Shown piece by piece: positions 1 to 7,656 of a DNA stretch of 13,605 nt (its first letter is position 1; each line of letters starts with the position of its first letter). Source of the stretch: an uncultured Gammaproteobacteria bacterium (GTDB lineage Bacteria > Pseudomonadota > Gammaproteobacteria > Arenicellales > UBA868); assembly GCA_913051905.1 (NCBI GenBank), contig CAJXBY010000059.1:1-13605 (forward strand), in the 5' to 3' direction. The notes under the pieces are model-generated. The model had not been told where the DNA came from. It saw only the letters and a list, made by a program, of their open reading frames with translations, and made no database searches. Position numbers and translations under genes: made by a program.

Positions 1-299
1 GTCAGTCCCCTCATGTGCGACCTTGTCGGATGATTCCCTTCTTACATCGAGACGCGCTTTGCGCCTCTCACTCCACGCCCCTCAGGGGGCGTCCTTACTC
101 CCTCACACCAGGCGGTGTACGACCGATTACATAGACCCCTGCCGGCGGCTCATCCGCGCGCTATACCCTCCAGCTGCGCGGAGACACGAGCTCCTGACCG
201 GTAGGCGTCACCCAGGGAACATCCGGCATGTGATCCTCCCTTATGTCAGTCCCCTCATGTGCGACCTTGTCGGATGATTCCCTTCTTACATCGAGACGC
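1..299. repeat. Exact 55-bp direct repeat, copies at 1-55 and 245-299 (period 244)
   Basis: Bases 1-55 are repeated without mismatch at 245-299; the two copies diverge at the next base (g at 56, c at 300). The first copy starts at the very first base of the window. The 189 bases between the copies contain no convincing gene; a short open frame spans them but has no recognisable protein features. A period of 244 bp with an exact 55-bp match could be a tandem-repeat remnant. It is also what a de Bruijn assembler run at k=55 gives when a contig begins at a loop in the graph, so this may be the true end of an assembled contig rather than biology. I see no RNA gene or coding signal in 1-291. Confidence 0.9.
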
Positions 300-367
300 C
301 CTGCGACACGCTATCAACCCCTCCCTTTTTTCCTTCCTCCTCCGTCGCAGAGCGTCTCGTTTTTTTT
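292..367 (+). terminator. Terminator-like hairpin followed by T8
   Basis: Arms cgagacgccctgcgac (292-307) and gtcgcagagcgtctcg (344-359) pair over 16 positions with one mismatch, and eight T follow at 360-367. This is the form of a rho-independent terminator for plus-strand transcription. The 36-base loop is unusually long and pyrimidine-rich. The left arm overlaps the end of the second 55-bp repeat copy, so the hairpin exists only next to this copy. Read on the minus strand there is no T tract after the stem, so it does not look like a terminator for the minus-strand fragment at 420-869. No plus-strand gene that would use it is visible in the window. Bases 368-419 hold nothing I recognise. 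Confidence 0.55.
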
Positions 368-419
368 GAGAAGCCTCATGCCTCGCGGAGGGGCTCCTCC
401 ACGCCGAGGTTGACGTCGG

Positions 420-869
420 TCACTCGGTGAAGGGGGTCGCCAGCACCAGCGTCTGCGCGTTGAAGCTCTCGCGCGTGGCCTGGAACGTGATCACGGCGCC
501 GGCTGGGACGTCGAATGACACCTGGCCTGATGCGTCGGTGGTCATCTGGGGCCCTCCGCAGACATCGCAGCTCACGGTGACCCCGGCCAAAGGGGTGTCG
601 TTGTCGTGGTTTACGACGCTGAGGTTGGCCTTCAGGCCGCTGAGCTTTCCCTCCAGGCGCAGGGTGCGCAGATAGATCATCCCGCGCATGGGGCTCTCAA
701 ACGCGATACCTGCCGTGGCCAGACGTTCGTTGATCGTCTGACGCCGGCTCGGGTCCTGGAGCTCCATGCCGTGGTCGGCAACCACGATCCAGATCGTCTC
801 CCCCGCGTCGCCTCGCGCGTCGATCGCGGCCTTGAGCTCCGCGATCCGGCCGGGTCTGCAGTATCTCAC
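420..869 (-). pseudogene. C-terminal fragment of a type I phosphodiesterase/alkaline-phosphatase-like protein
   Basis: The 149 residues open in mid-domain with a helix (RIAELKAAIDA) leading into WIVVADHGMELQD. The DHG of this motif supplies metal ligands at the end of the alkaline phosphatase/nucleotide pyrophosphatase fold. From about residue 80 a beta-rich segment (LAGVTVSCDVCGG, then DASGQVSFDVPAG) resembles a carboxypeptidase-regulatory or Ig-like extracellular domain. The N-terminal catalytic half, with the nucleophile Ser/Thr and the first metal ligands, is absent: upstream in the same frame there is a TGA at 882-884, which is the stop of the aldolase gene. The GTG at 869 is only the first possible start, and the first seven or so residues may not belong to the protein. 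It is higher in GC than the genes to its right (39/60 in 481-540). The fragment cannot be a functional enzyme as seen. Either a rearrangement or an assembly join truncates it. Confidence 0.6.
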
Positions 870-881
870 AGGACCCGCGCG

Positions 882-1640
882 TCAGCTGCGTACCGCCTCC
901 AGCGCCGCGGCTGTGGCACTGGTGAGTAGACGGACGTCGCTGCCGACGGTCACCAGATCGAAGCCCAGCGACAGCATCTCCCTGGCATACTCCGGTGAAA
1001 GACAGTGTATCCCCGCACGAATCCCGGCGGTCTTGGCAGCGTCCAGAATCCGCCGGATCGCAGCCACGACCTCGGGCTCATCGTGGTCGAGTTTCGGGAT
1101 GTGTCCCATCGACAGGCTGAGATCGCTGGGTCCAACGTAGACACCGGTCAGCCCTGGCGTCGCCACGATCTCATCCAATGCCTCGAGTGCCCGGGTGGTC
1201 TCAACCATAGCGAACGTCACAATCTGAGCGTTGGCGACCCGGGGATAGTCGGGACCGTGGGCCATGATCGCCCGGGTCGGACCGAAACTTCTTTCACCGT
1301 CCGGCGCGTAAAGTGCAAAACGCACCAAGTCCGCCGCATCCTGCGCCGAATTGATCATCGGGCAGATCAGGCCGACTGCGCCGGCGTCCAGCAGCTTCCC
1401 CACGATACCGGGTTCAAGCCACGGCACCCGTGCCATCGGTGCCGAGGCGCCGATCGAGATGGTCTGTAACAGATTGAGAGCGCTCTGATAGTCATTCAGT
1501 CCATGCTGCAGGTCAACCGTCAGTGAGTCGAAACCTGCCCTGGCGTTGATTTCGGCAGTCACGGTACTGGGGATAGACAACCAACCGTTGACAACGGGCT
1601 TGCCGGCTGCCCATAGAGCCCTGATCCTGGTCTGTTCCAT
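882..1640 (-). CDS. HpcH/HpaI-family class II 2-oxo acid aldolase
   Basis: The 252-residue protein matches the HpaI family, metal-dependent aldolases that cleave 4-hydroxy-2-oxo acids to pyruvate (or an analogue) and an aldehyde in the cytoplasm. Family residues are in place: the base His46 in VDLQHG, Arg71 in ARVPW for the oxo-acid carboxylate, and the metal ligands Glu147 (AMVETTRAL) and Asp173 (VGPSDLSLSMG). Length is normal, and the C-terminus (VTVGSDVRLL followed by a short helix) is where relatives end. The ATG at 1640 is preceded by GAGGAG at suitable spacing. It lies 25 bp after the aminotransferase gene, probably in the same transcript, suggesting that the 2-oxo acid made by transamination is then cleaved. 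The exact substrate cannot be read from sequence. The stop at 882 sits within a few bases of the abrupt change into the phosphatase fragment. Confidence 0.88.
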   Translation of the reverse strand: MEQTRIRALWAAGKPVVNGWLSIPSTVTAEINARAGFDSLTVDLQHGLNDYQSALNLLQTISIGASAPMARVPWLEPGIVGKLLDAGAVGLICPMINSAQDAADLVRFALYAPDGERSFGPTRAIMAHGPDYPRVANAQIVTFAMVETTRALEALDEIVATPGLTGVYVGPSDLSLSMGHIPKLDHDEPEVVAAIRRILDAAKTAGIRAGIHCLSPEYAREMLSLGFDLVTVGSDVRLLTSATAAALEAVRS

Positions 1641-1665
1641 CTAGTGCCTGCTCCTCGGAGACCTC

Positions 1666-3066
1666 CTAGTCGTTCCAGAGCCCTTCACGGGTCAGCTCGT
1701 CCATGGTTTCACAGATACTCTCGTGCAACGCCTGCACCATAGTGTCAATCTGGCGACGGGTCAGGACCAGTGGTGGAGACATCACGTTCAGGTGTGCGAT
1801 CGGCCGGACGATGACCCCCCGAGACTGGCAGTGCCTGGCGATCCGGCTGCCGATGTCGGCCTCGGCTGGCAGCAACGCCTTGGTCTCCTTATCCCCAACA
1901 TTCTCTATACACATCATGAAGTGGCTGCCACGAACATCACCCACGATGGGGTGCTCCAGTAATGTATTGAGCTGCTCTTCGAAATAGGGTCCGACTTCCC
2001 GCACGTAACCGCAGATGTCGTCCCGTTCCAAGATCTCGATGTTTTTCAGACCCGCTGCACAGCTAATGGGGTGGCCCGAGTAGGTGAAGCCATGGGTGAA
2101 CAGGGCGCCTTCGGCCTGGGGGACACTGATCACATCGTAGATTTTTTTCGACAGGATGGTTGCCGACAACGGCACATAACCGGATGAAATACCTTTGGCG
2201 CAGGTGATGATGTCGGGAACAAAATCAAATACGGCCTCGGAGGCGAAGAACTGCCCAAGTCGGCCAAATCCGGTGACCACTTCGTCGGAGATATAGATCA
2301 CCTCGTAACGGTCACAGACTTCGCGAGTTCGCCTGTGATAGCCCGGCGGCGGCACGATCACACCACCCGCACCCATGATCGGTTCGGCAATAAAACAGGC
2401 CACGTTTTCAGGACCCAGTTCCAGGATCTTGTTTTCAAGATCAGCAACTTTTTCGTCGCAGAACGCTTCCATGCTCATCCCGTCGGGCCGGCGATAAGGG
2501 TTGGGGGCGGGTATGTGGTGCACCAGATCGGGGGCCAGGTCAAAGCCCTGGTGATCGAATTCAACGCCCGTCATCGACATTGCAAGGTAGGTACTGCCGT
2601 GATAACCGTCTGTCCGGGATATGATCTTCTTCTTGCTCGTTTTTCCCAGACGGTTGAAATAGTAATGGATGATGCGGATGGCCGTGTCGTTCGACATGGA
2701 GCCACCAGTACCGAAAAAGACGTGATCCAGGCCCTCGGGCGTCAGTTTTGCGAGCTTGGCCGCCAGTTCGGCCGCAGGCGGCGTCGTGAGATGGCCGAAA
2801 GGCGAAAAATAAGGAATCTGCCGTACCTGATCGGCAATCGCCTCCGCCATTTCCTCGTTGGCGTAACCGATATTGACGCACCACAAGCCCCCGATGCCGT
2901 CAATGTAGCGGTTACCGTCCGAATCGATCACATAGGCTCCCTCGGAATTGGCCATCACCATCGATCCCTCTTCCTTGAATGTCGAGAAATCAGTCCACGG
3001 ATGGATAAAGTGATCCCTATCCTTGCGCCAAAGGCTCTCGGTATCGTATTTCAGGTTTGTGGACAT
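1666..3066 (-). CDS. Class III PLP-dependent omega-aminotransferase
   Basis: The 466-residue protein is a fold-type I, class III aminotransferase of the omega-amino acid/polyamine/beta-alanine-pyruvate type, transferring an amino group from a terminal amine to pyruvate or a similar oxo acid in the cytoplasm. Visible features: substrate and cofactor entry segment GIGGLWCVNIGY (57-68), phosphate-binding GTGGSMSNDTA (119-129), YHGSTY (155-160) stacking on PLP, Glu228 in AEPIMGAGG, Asp261 in DEVVTGFGR for the pyridine nitrogen, and the Schiff-base Lys291 in CAKGISSGYVPL. The phosphate-binding loop has GSMSND where many relatives have GSEAND/GSEAVD. The ATG at 3066 has a G-rich stretch (ggggga) about eight bases upstream. 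It is the first gene of a probable two-gene operon with the aldolase. The amine donor is not determined by sequence. Confidence 0.9.
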   Translation of the reverse strand: MSTNLKYDTESLWRKDRDHFIHPWTDFSTFKEEGSMVMANSEGAYVIDSDGNRYIDGIGGLWCVNIGYANEEMAEAIADQVRQIPYFSPFGHLTTPPAAELAAKLAKLTPEGLDHVFFGTGGSMSNDTAIRIIHYYFNRLGKTSKKKIISRTDGYHGSTYLAMSMTGVEFDHQGFDLAPDLVHHIPAPNPYRRPDGMSMEAFCDEKVADLENKILELGPENVACFIAEPIMGAGGVIVPPPGYHRRTREVCDRYEVIYISDEVVTGFGRLGQFFASEAVFDFVPDIITCAKGISSGYVPLSATILSKKIYDVISVPQAEGALFTHGFTYSGHPISCAAGLKNIEILERDDICGYVREVGPYFEEQLNTLLEHPIVGDVRGSHFMMCIENVGDKETKALLPAEADIGSRIARHCQSRGVIVRPIAHLNVMSPPLVLTRRQIDTMVQALHESICETMDELTREGLWND

Positions 3067-3492
3067 CCCAATATCCCCCAGTCAAGTGTTGAGCCAAACA
3101 GCAGGTTCATCGCTCCTTGCGAATCCTTCTGCTGCATTAACCACGATTCTGTTCGCCCTCGTATACGCTGTACATCTCCTACAGAACGAACAGGACCAAT
3201 CCATACAGGACCTGCTGTTCCAATCGACGTCACACACCAAACTCAAGGTGATACGCTGAGATGGAATTCGAATCCGGCAGACATAAAAATTTCAGCAACT
3301 CAACCATCAATTATCGATCTCCAGTTCTCGTTCAGCATAAAACGCCGCCCCCAGTCTATAGCTGATTCTAGTACTTCTAGCTCTCAGTTCTCTACCAGAA
3401 TCAAGGTGTCTTGAATACTGTAGTGCTTAGGAGCAGAGTATCTCGTGTACACACATCGTTTCCAAGAGGAATCGTTCTGGCTTGACTGAAAC
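3067..3492. other. 426-bp intergenic region, AT-rich transition with upstream sequence for the aminotransferase
   Basis: No convincing gene is present. The region lies between divergent genes, so it should hold promoters for both the aminotransferase (minus) and the membrane protein (plus). GC content falls on entering it and stays low until about 5855. A nested set of inverted repeats lies at 3149-3193 (listed separately), and a small dyad tcaag-gtgt-cttga lies at 3401-3414. No clear sigma-70 pair was found by eye on either strand. Long open frames crossing it are extensions of shadows of the aminotransferase gene. Confidence 0.5.
3149..3193. promoter_or_regulatory. Nested inverted repeats, possible operator or hairpin
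   Basis: Outer arms ctgttcg (3149-3155) and cgaacag (3187-3193) are perfect complements. Between them inner arms ctgta (3168-3172) and tacag (3180-3184) also pair around a 7-base loop. The centres differ by five bases, so a folded form would carry an asymmetric internal loop. It sits about 80-130 bp upstream of the aminotransferase start, where a regulator could bind. The arms are short, no T tract follows on either strand, and chance occurrence cannot be excluded. Confidence 0.25.
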
Positions 3493-5730
3493 GTGAACCA
3501 ACTTCTATTTCGTTCCTTAGTCACTAGCCTTGTTCTGTGTCTTCTTGCATGGGGTCAGATTCTACTTCCTAACTATACGTTATCTTCTGAGGCGTCCCGT
3601 TCTGCATTTCTACCTGAGTGTCGGGCCGGCGGTAAGAAACTTGATTGCATAAATTCATCCCTTCGTGACATAGGAAGCCATGATTACTCACCGTTCTCAA
3701 CCGAGTTGCCTGCCAATTATTACTTCGCGCGTGAATCTGAATCATTTCTTCCATGGCGCTTACCAAAATGGAACCCTTATATAGGTTCAGGGTTTCCACA
3801 AATTTTGGATGGACACAATCCATACTATTCACCAATACAGCTGATCTTGAAATTATGGCCAGGTGATGCCTCTCGTGACTTTCTGATTTTTTTTCGCATC
3901 TGGTATTGGACCTTTGGGATATTACTGTTGGTCTCCCAGTTCTCAGATAGGAGGCCTGTACTTTGGGGTACAGGTCTTTTGGCTGTTTTAGCCCCATACC
4001 ATTCCACCTATATCGATATAAGTTTTCTGGACGTAGATCTGCTCGCCCCCTTTTTTCCGGCGCTCATTCTTTTATTACAAAACGATCGACTGAGTACGCA
4101 AACGGCATTATTTTTGTCGTTCATTCTTGGTGCTTTGGCGGGAAGCATGAGCTTTATTCAAGCTCAACTGCTATTCTGTGTAGCAGTACTGTTTTACTCT
4201 ATTGTTTTTGCCCCCACAAGTTACGGCAAGTCGATATTACTCGGCGGGTCCACAGGTTGTGGATTCCTTCTCCTTTGGCCATCCTGGGGCCCAATCGTTA
4301 CCAATTTTGGTGATTTCATTTCGGCTAGAGATTTCTATGAATGTCACGCCACTCTTGGTCTCGGACTCAAAAATCTAATCCACAACACCACGTTTATACC
4401 GACAGGTTCGACTACTGGTAGGTACACCTTTTTGACCTTACCTGGACTCCTCCTCGTTTTCAGCATCTACAGAAAAAAATCAGCATGGATTTTGTTTACT
4501 GGCCTCGTTTTTTTTGGGTGCTTAGTTATATGGGGCTTACCATCAGGCTTCTGTTCGAATGAATGGGTAAGAGGGGTTGCCTTTGCCAGGCATAGTGTTG
4601 CTCATGCTACAACGGCTTTTTTGGCCCTAATTGGAATTTCTTTTGGTAACTTTCTCGAGAAAAAATCCAAATATAAGATTTTCTGTTTTTCGGTGAGTTG
4701 TTTAATCATCAGTGTTCTCATTAGTACGAATTCAGAGCCGGCGATAATTTTTTGGTGTCTTTCTATCCTGGGAGCATTCCTTCTTGCCAGTCGATATTTG
4801 ATATTCAGTAGTATCCCCAAGTGCCGTGAAATCGTGACCATCTCAAGTCTCGTTATGGCAATCGCACCAACATTCTGGTTTTCTAACAAATATCTTTTCT
4901 TGCGAGTGCAGCAACCTGATCCACGACAGGAAAGCCCTCTTCCTCGACAACTTGATCCTACCAGTCCAATGGGATTAGTACAGCAATACTCCAAACTTGA
5001 AGATCGCCGCCATCATAGCCCTCATGAGATCTTAGACGGAAATTGGGCAGGGGCTTTCGGAATCTTGGATCTGAAAATCAACATGCCACTCTATACTCGG
5101 GATTATTGGGTCCTCAATTCGAAACTTTTTGGGGATTGGTCGGGAAAAGGATTGGTTATTTACCCTAACCTCTTCGCTAGGCCAAATACCAAGGAAAGTT
5201 ATTTCTCTGAGGAATTTCAAAGGCTAATGATTATCCACAGGATTTCTATTGTCAGCTTTTATTCAGGTAGAACACAATTGAACCCAACTTCTGATAGCCC
5301 ATACTCTGCCGACAATTGTGAGCTTCTGGCCACAAATTCCAGTTATTCTTCTTTTTTATGTCCAAAAGTTGGAGGGGTCGGGTTTTTCCCAAGAAAAGTT
5401 GTCCAGGTAGAAGATCAAGATGCGGTACTTAACTATCTGAAAACCTCTTCATTAGAAGAAGTCAATGGCCTTGCCGTCATTCACTCCAAACACCCCGCCC
5501 ACAGAGTTGCTGCCAATGGAACGATTCTCTCCGTTGTTCGAAACGGAGACGAATTAACATATGATTTACAGATTGAGAAAGATGGATTATTTGTTGTTGC
5601 TGACACCTATACTAAAGATTGGAAAGCGTGGGTAAATCAAATTCCATCTGAGATTATTGTCACCAATTATGCGTTTAAAGGGGTCATTGTTCCAGAAGGA
5701 TTGGTACGCCTCAAGCTCAAATACCGTTAA
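3493..5730 (+). CDS. YfhO-like polytopic membrane protein (GT-C-type glycosyltransferase relative)
   Basis: The 745-residue protein has an N-terminal membrane anchor (about 5-26), a long loop (about 28-128) carrying FLPWRLPKWNPYIGSGFP (85-102), then roughly eleven further hydrophobic segments between about 129 and 470. A soluble C-terminal part follows and ends in GLFVVADTYTKDWKAWVN and VIVPEGLVRLKLKYR. This layout is typical of the YfhO family: multi-span proteins related to GT-C glycosyltransferases that add sugars to cell-surface polymers using lipid-linked donors. YfhO proteins usually carry a last membrane helix after the beta domain; this one stops right after the domain. A stop at 3487-3489 leaves GTG at 3493 as the earliest start, with only a distant GAGGA upstream, so the start is uncertain. 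Base composition is much lower in GC than all other genes here and the strand is opposite to both neighbours, which suggests horizontal transfer. Its substrate is unknown. Confidence 0.75.
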   Translation: MNQLLFRSLVTSLVLCLLAWGQILLPNYTLSSEASRSAFLPECRAGGKKLDCINSSLRDIGSHDYSPFSTELPANYYFARESESFLPWRLPKWNPYIGSGFPQILDGHNPYYSPIQLILKLWPGDASRDFLIFFRIWYWTFGILLLVSQFSDRRPVLWGTGLLAVLAPYHSTYIDISFLDVDLLAPFFPALILLLQNDRLSTQTALFLSFILGALAGSMSFIQAQLLFCVAVLFYSIVFAPTSYGKSILLGGSTGCGFLLLWPSWGPIVTNFGDFISARDFYECHATLGLGLKNLIHNTTFIPTGSTTGRYTFLTLPGLLLVFSIYRKKSAWILFTGLVFFGCLVIWGLPSGFCSNEWVRGVAFARHSVAHATTAFLALIGISFGNFLEKKSKYKIFCFSVSCLIISVLISTNSEPAIIFWCLSILGAFLLASRYLIFSSIPKCREIVTISSLVMAIAPTFWFSNKYLFLRVQQPDPRQESPLPRQLDPTSPMGLVQQYSKLEDRRHHSPHEILDGNWAGAFGILDLKINMPLYTRDYWVLNSKLFGDWSGKGLVIYPNLFARPNTKESYFSEEFQRLMIIHRISIVSFYSGRTQLNPTSDSPYSADNCELLATNSSYSSFLCPKVGGVGFFPRKVVQVEDQDAVLNYLKTSSLEEVNGLAVIHSKHPAHRVAANGTILSVVRNGDELTYDLQIEKDGLFVVADTYTKDWKAWVNQIPSEIIVTNYAFKGVIVPEGLVRLKLKYR

Positions 5731-5855
5731 CATCCTTCAAGGTTGAAATTATTCCGATCGACTACCCCACCTATAAATATCACGGCAGGGATAGACAATT
5801 GTTTGACCAGAATGGCAAATCCAGGTTGATGTGAATTCGTAGAACTGAAACAAAG

Positions 5856-7031
5856 CTATGCCGGCAGAGGATTCTCAGCAAGACGATCGACCAGCCGTTG
5901 CATCATGCCGGCGCAGGTATTCAGCTGTTCAATCGAAACATACTCGTTTGGCCGGTGTGCCTGCTGAATACTGCCCGGTCCACAGACAACACCGGGGATC
6001 CCCAGCCCGTCTTTGAAGAGCCCAGCTTCGGAACCAAAGCTGATCTTTTCAGTACTTTTTTCTCCAGTCAGCAATGACTGAACGAACCCCACCACCGGCT
6101 CGTCCCGGTTTGTTGCCAACCCCGGGTACCGGGTGAGGCTTTCGATGACGATTCCGGTGCCGGGATCTACGGTCTGCATGGCCGGCACCAGGGTTTCGCT
6201 CGCGTAATTCGAAATCGCATCGACCAGTTCATCGATATCCTGCTCCGGCAGATGTCTGATCTCAAATTCGAACACACAGTTTTCGGGTACGATGTTCAGT
6301 GCACTGCCGCCTCGAATCGTACCGACATGCAGGGTAGTGTTCGGCACCCGGTAAGACTGGTCGAAAGGGCCGTGAACCCGGATATCCGCCTGCAGCTGGT
6401 GAATCCTGCTGATCAGATCGACCGCGTAGTCAATCGCATTGACTCCATCGGTGGGATATGCCGAGTGGGCACTGCGGCCATCTACGCTGACCCGAAAAGC
6501 CCGTTTGCCTTTGTGCGCGCAGACCACCTGCATGCTGGTGGGTTCACCGATGACAGCCATGCGGGGCAGCATAGGTGCACCGGAAAGCATTTCGATCAGC
6601 CGGCGCACACCCAGGCAGCCGATCTCCTCGTCATAGGACAACGCGATATGGATCGGACTCTGAAGCTTAAGACTCGTCATGTGCGGTACCACGGACAGCA
6701 CACAGGCGATGAAACCCTTCATGTCCGCAGTGCCGCGACCGAAGTAAAGCGCGTCCTTTTCAGTCACTGAAAATGGGTCGCTGTCCCAGTCCTGACCATC
6801 AACCGGTACGACATCGGTATGCCCCGAGAGCATTACGCCACCCGCATGATCAGGTCCAATGCTGGCAAAAAGATTGGCTTTGCTGCCCGTCGAGTCAAAC
6901 ACCAGTTCACTGTCGATCCCGAATTCTGTGAGGTAATGCTGCACGTAGTCGATCAGTGCCAGATTGGAATGACGACTGGTTGTGTCAAAAGCGACCAGCT
7001 CCCGCAGCAGTGTCGACCAATCAGTTTTCAT
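5856..7031 (-). CDS. argE: ArgE-like M20 metallo-amidohydrolase (acetylornithine deacetylase family)
   Basis: This is a di-zinc M20 peptidase-family deacylase; the classical member removes acetyl from N-acetylornithine in arginine synthesis. With the ATG at 7031 the protein has 391 residues, the usual ArgE length. Metal and catalytic residues are visible: His71 and Asp73 in SGHTDVVPVDG, bridging Asp103 in GRGTADMKGF, catalytic and metal Glu135/Glu136 in YDEEIG, Glu163 in IGEPT, and the C-terminal metal His in GPGSIQQAHRPNEYV. The frame stays open upstream to 7175, but those 48 residues overlap the flavin reductase gene and look unlike the family, so I use the internal ATG, although it has no strong ribosome-binding site. 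It is the last gene of the five-gene operon, 82 bp after the reductase gene. In that context it more likely hydrolyses an N-acyl intermediate of a catabolic pathway than acetylornithine (inference). Confidence 0.85.
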   Translation of the reverse strand: MKTDWSTLLRELVAFDTTSRHSNLALIDYVQHYLTEFGIDSELVFDSTGSKANLFASIGPDHAGGVMLSGHTDVVPVDGQDWDSDPFSVTEKDALYFGRGTADMKGFIACVLSVVPHMTSLKLQSPIHIALSYDEEIGCLGVRRLIEMLSGAPMLPRMAVIGEPTSMQVVCAHKGKRAFRVSVDGRSAHSAYPTDGVNAIDYAVDLISRIHQLQADIRVHGPFDQSYRVPNTTLHVGTIRGGSALNIVPENCVFEFEIRHLPEQDIDELVDAISNYASETLVPAMQTVDPGTGIVIESLTRYPGLATNRDEPVVGFVQSLLTGEKSTEKISFGSEAGLFKDGLGIPGVVCGPGSIQQAHRPNEYVSIEQLNTCAGMMQRLVDRLAENPLPA

Positions 7032-7113
7032 CTGCAGATCGTGCGGGTGTGTCGGATTCAGAGGAGCAAGCCGGACACATCCGAAAGCCTGGGAAAGCTG
7101 CTGGGAGCGGTGG

Positions 7114-7638
7114 TCAAGCGGTTTGGCGAGAGTCTTCGGGCAGCGGCGACAACTGTCTGTAACGCCGCCCGGCATAGATCAACGGCTGGCCCGAAGCGTT
7201 GATCCGTACACTGGTGATTACCCCGACCAGAATATGGTGGGTTCCGAAAAGCAGTGACTCTTCAATACGGCAATCCAGATTGACTAGCGCCGGAATCAGG
7301 GCGGGTGAGCCCGTCTGCAGCCGATCCCAGTCACCTGAGACAAACAAATCGACGTTCGCATCCAGGTAATCGTCACTAAAAGCCACTGAAACGTAGTCCT
7401 GGTCCTCATGCAGAACATTCACACACAAGCTACCGTTAGTCTGAATGATTTCGCTAGCCTGTGCGTTCCGGTTGACGCACACCAGCACAGACGGTGGGTC
7501 ATCCGATACCGAACACATGCTGCTGACCGTCATACCGGCACGGCCGGCCGGCCCGTCGGAGGTCACTACGGACACCGATGAGGCCACACAACTCATGGCT
7601 GCCCGAAATGCATCAACAGTCACTCTTTCCTCGGTCAT
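7114..7638 (-). CDS. HpaC-like NAD(P)H:flavin reductase, oxygenase partner
   Basis: The 174-residue protein is the size and shape of the flavin-reductase-like family that supplies reduced FAD/FMN to two-component monooxygenases (HpaC, RutF and relatives). Recognisable segments: FRAAMSCVASSVSVVTS (11-27), the flavin-binding GMTVSSMCSVSDDPPSVLVC (35-54), CVNVL (72-76), GTHHILVGVI (132-141) and the C-terminal PLIYAGRRYRQL (152-163). The ATG at 7638 follows AGG at about ten bases. It lies 18 bp after the DUF1028 gene, inside the operon that opens with an HpaB-like oxygenase, so it is the obvious electron donor for that enzyme. HpaC versus RutF assignment cannot be settled by eye. Confidence 0.87.
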   Translation of the reverse strand: MTEERVTVDAFRAAMSCVASSVSVVTSDGPAGRAGMTVSSMCSVSDDPPSVLVCVNRNAQASEIIQTNGSLCVNVLHEDQDYVSVAFSDDYLDANVDLFVSGDWDRLQTGSPALIPALVNLDCRIEESLLFGTHHILVGVITSVRINASGQPLIYAGRRYRQLSPLPEDSRQTA

Positions 7639-7656
7639 GATTTATGACCTGCCCGG

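Noticed and set aside
23..277. 84-codon open frame across the first repeat unit
   Set aside because: It spans the direct repeat, has Arg/Pro-rich composition and no ribosome-binding site or recognisable motif.
3264..3276. tRNA T-loop-like ttcgaatcc, possible tRNA remnant or attachment site at the edge of the AT-rich block
   Set aside because: The five bases before the loop do not pair with those after it, and no acceptor or anticodon arms are found nearby.
2335..3414. 359-codon open frame on the plus strand
   Set aside because: It lies mostly antisense to the well-supported aminotransferase gene, has no recognisable motifs, and its codon pattern is that of a shadow frame.
5731..5855. Possible terminator after the YfhO-like gene (small dyad ttcaa-gg-ttgaa)
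   Set aside because: The stem is only five base pairs with a two-base loop and has no T tract; nothing else of note in this gap.
7032..7175. N-terminal 48-residue extension of the argE-like frame up to 7175
   Set aside because: It overlaps the end of the flavin reductase gene and does not resemble M20 N-termini; the ATG at 7031 gives the standard family start and length.
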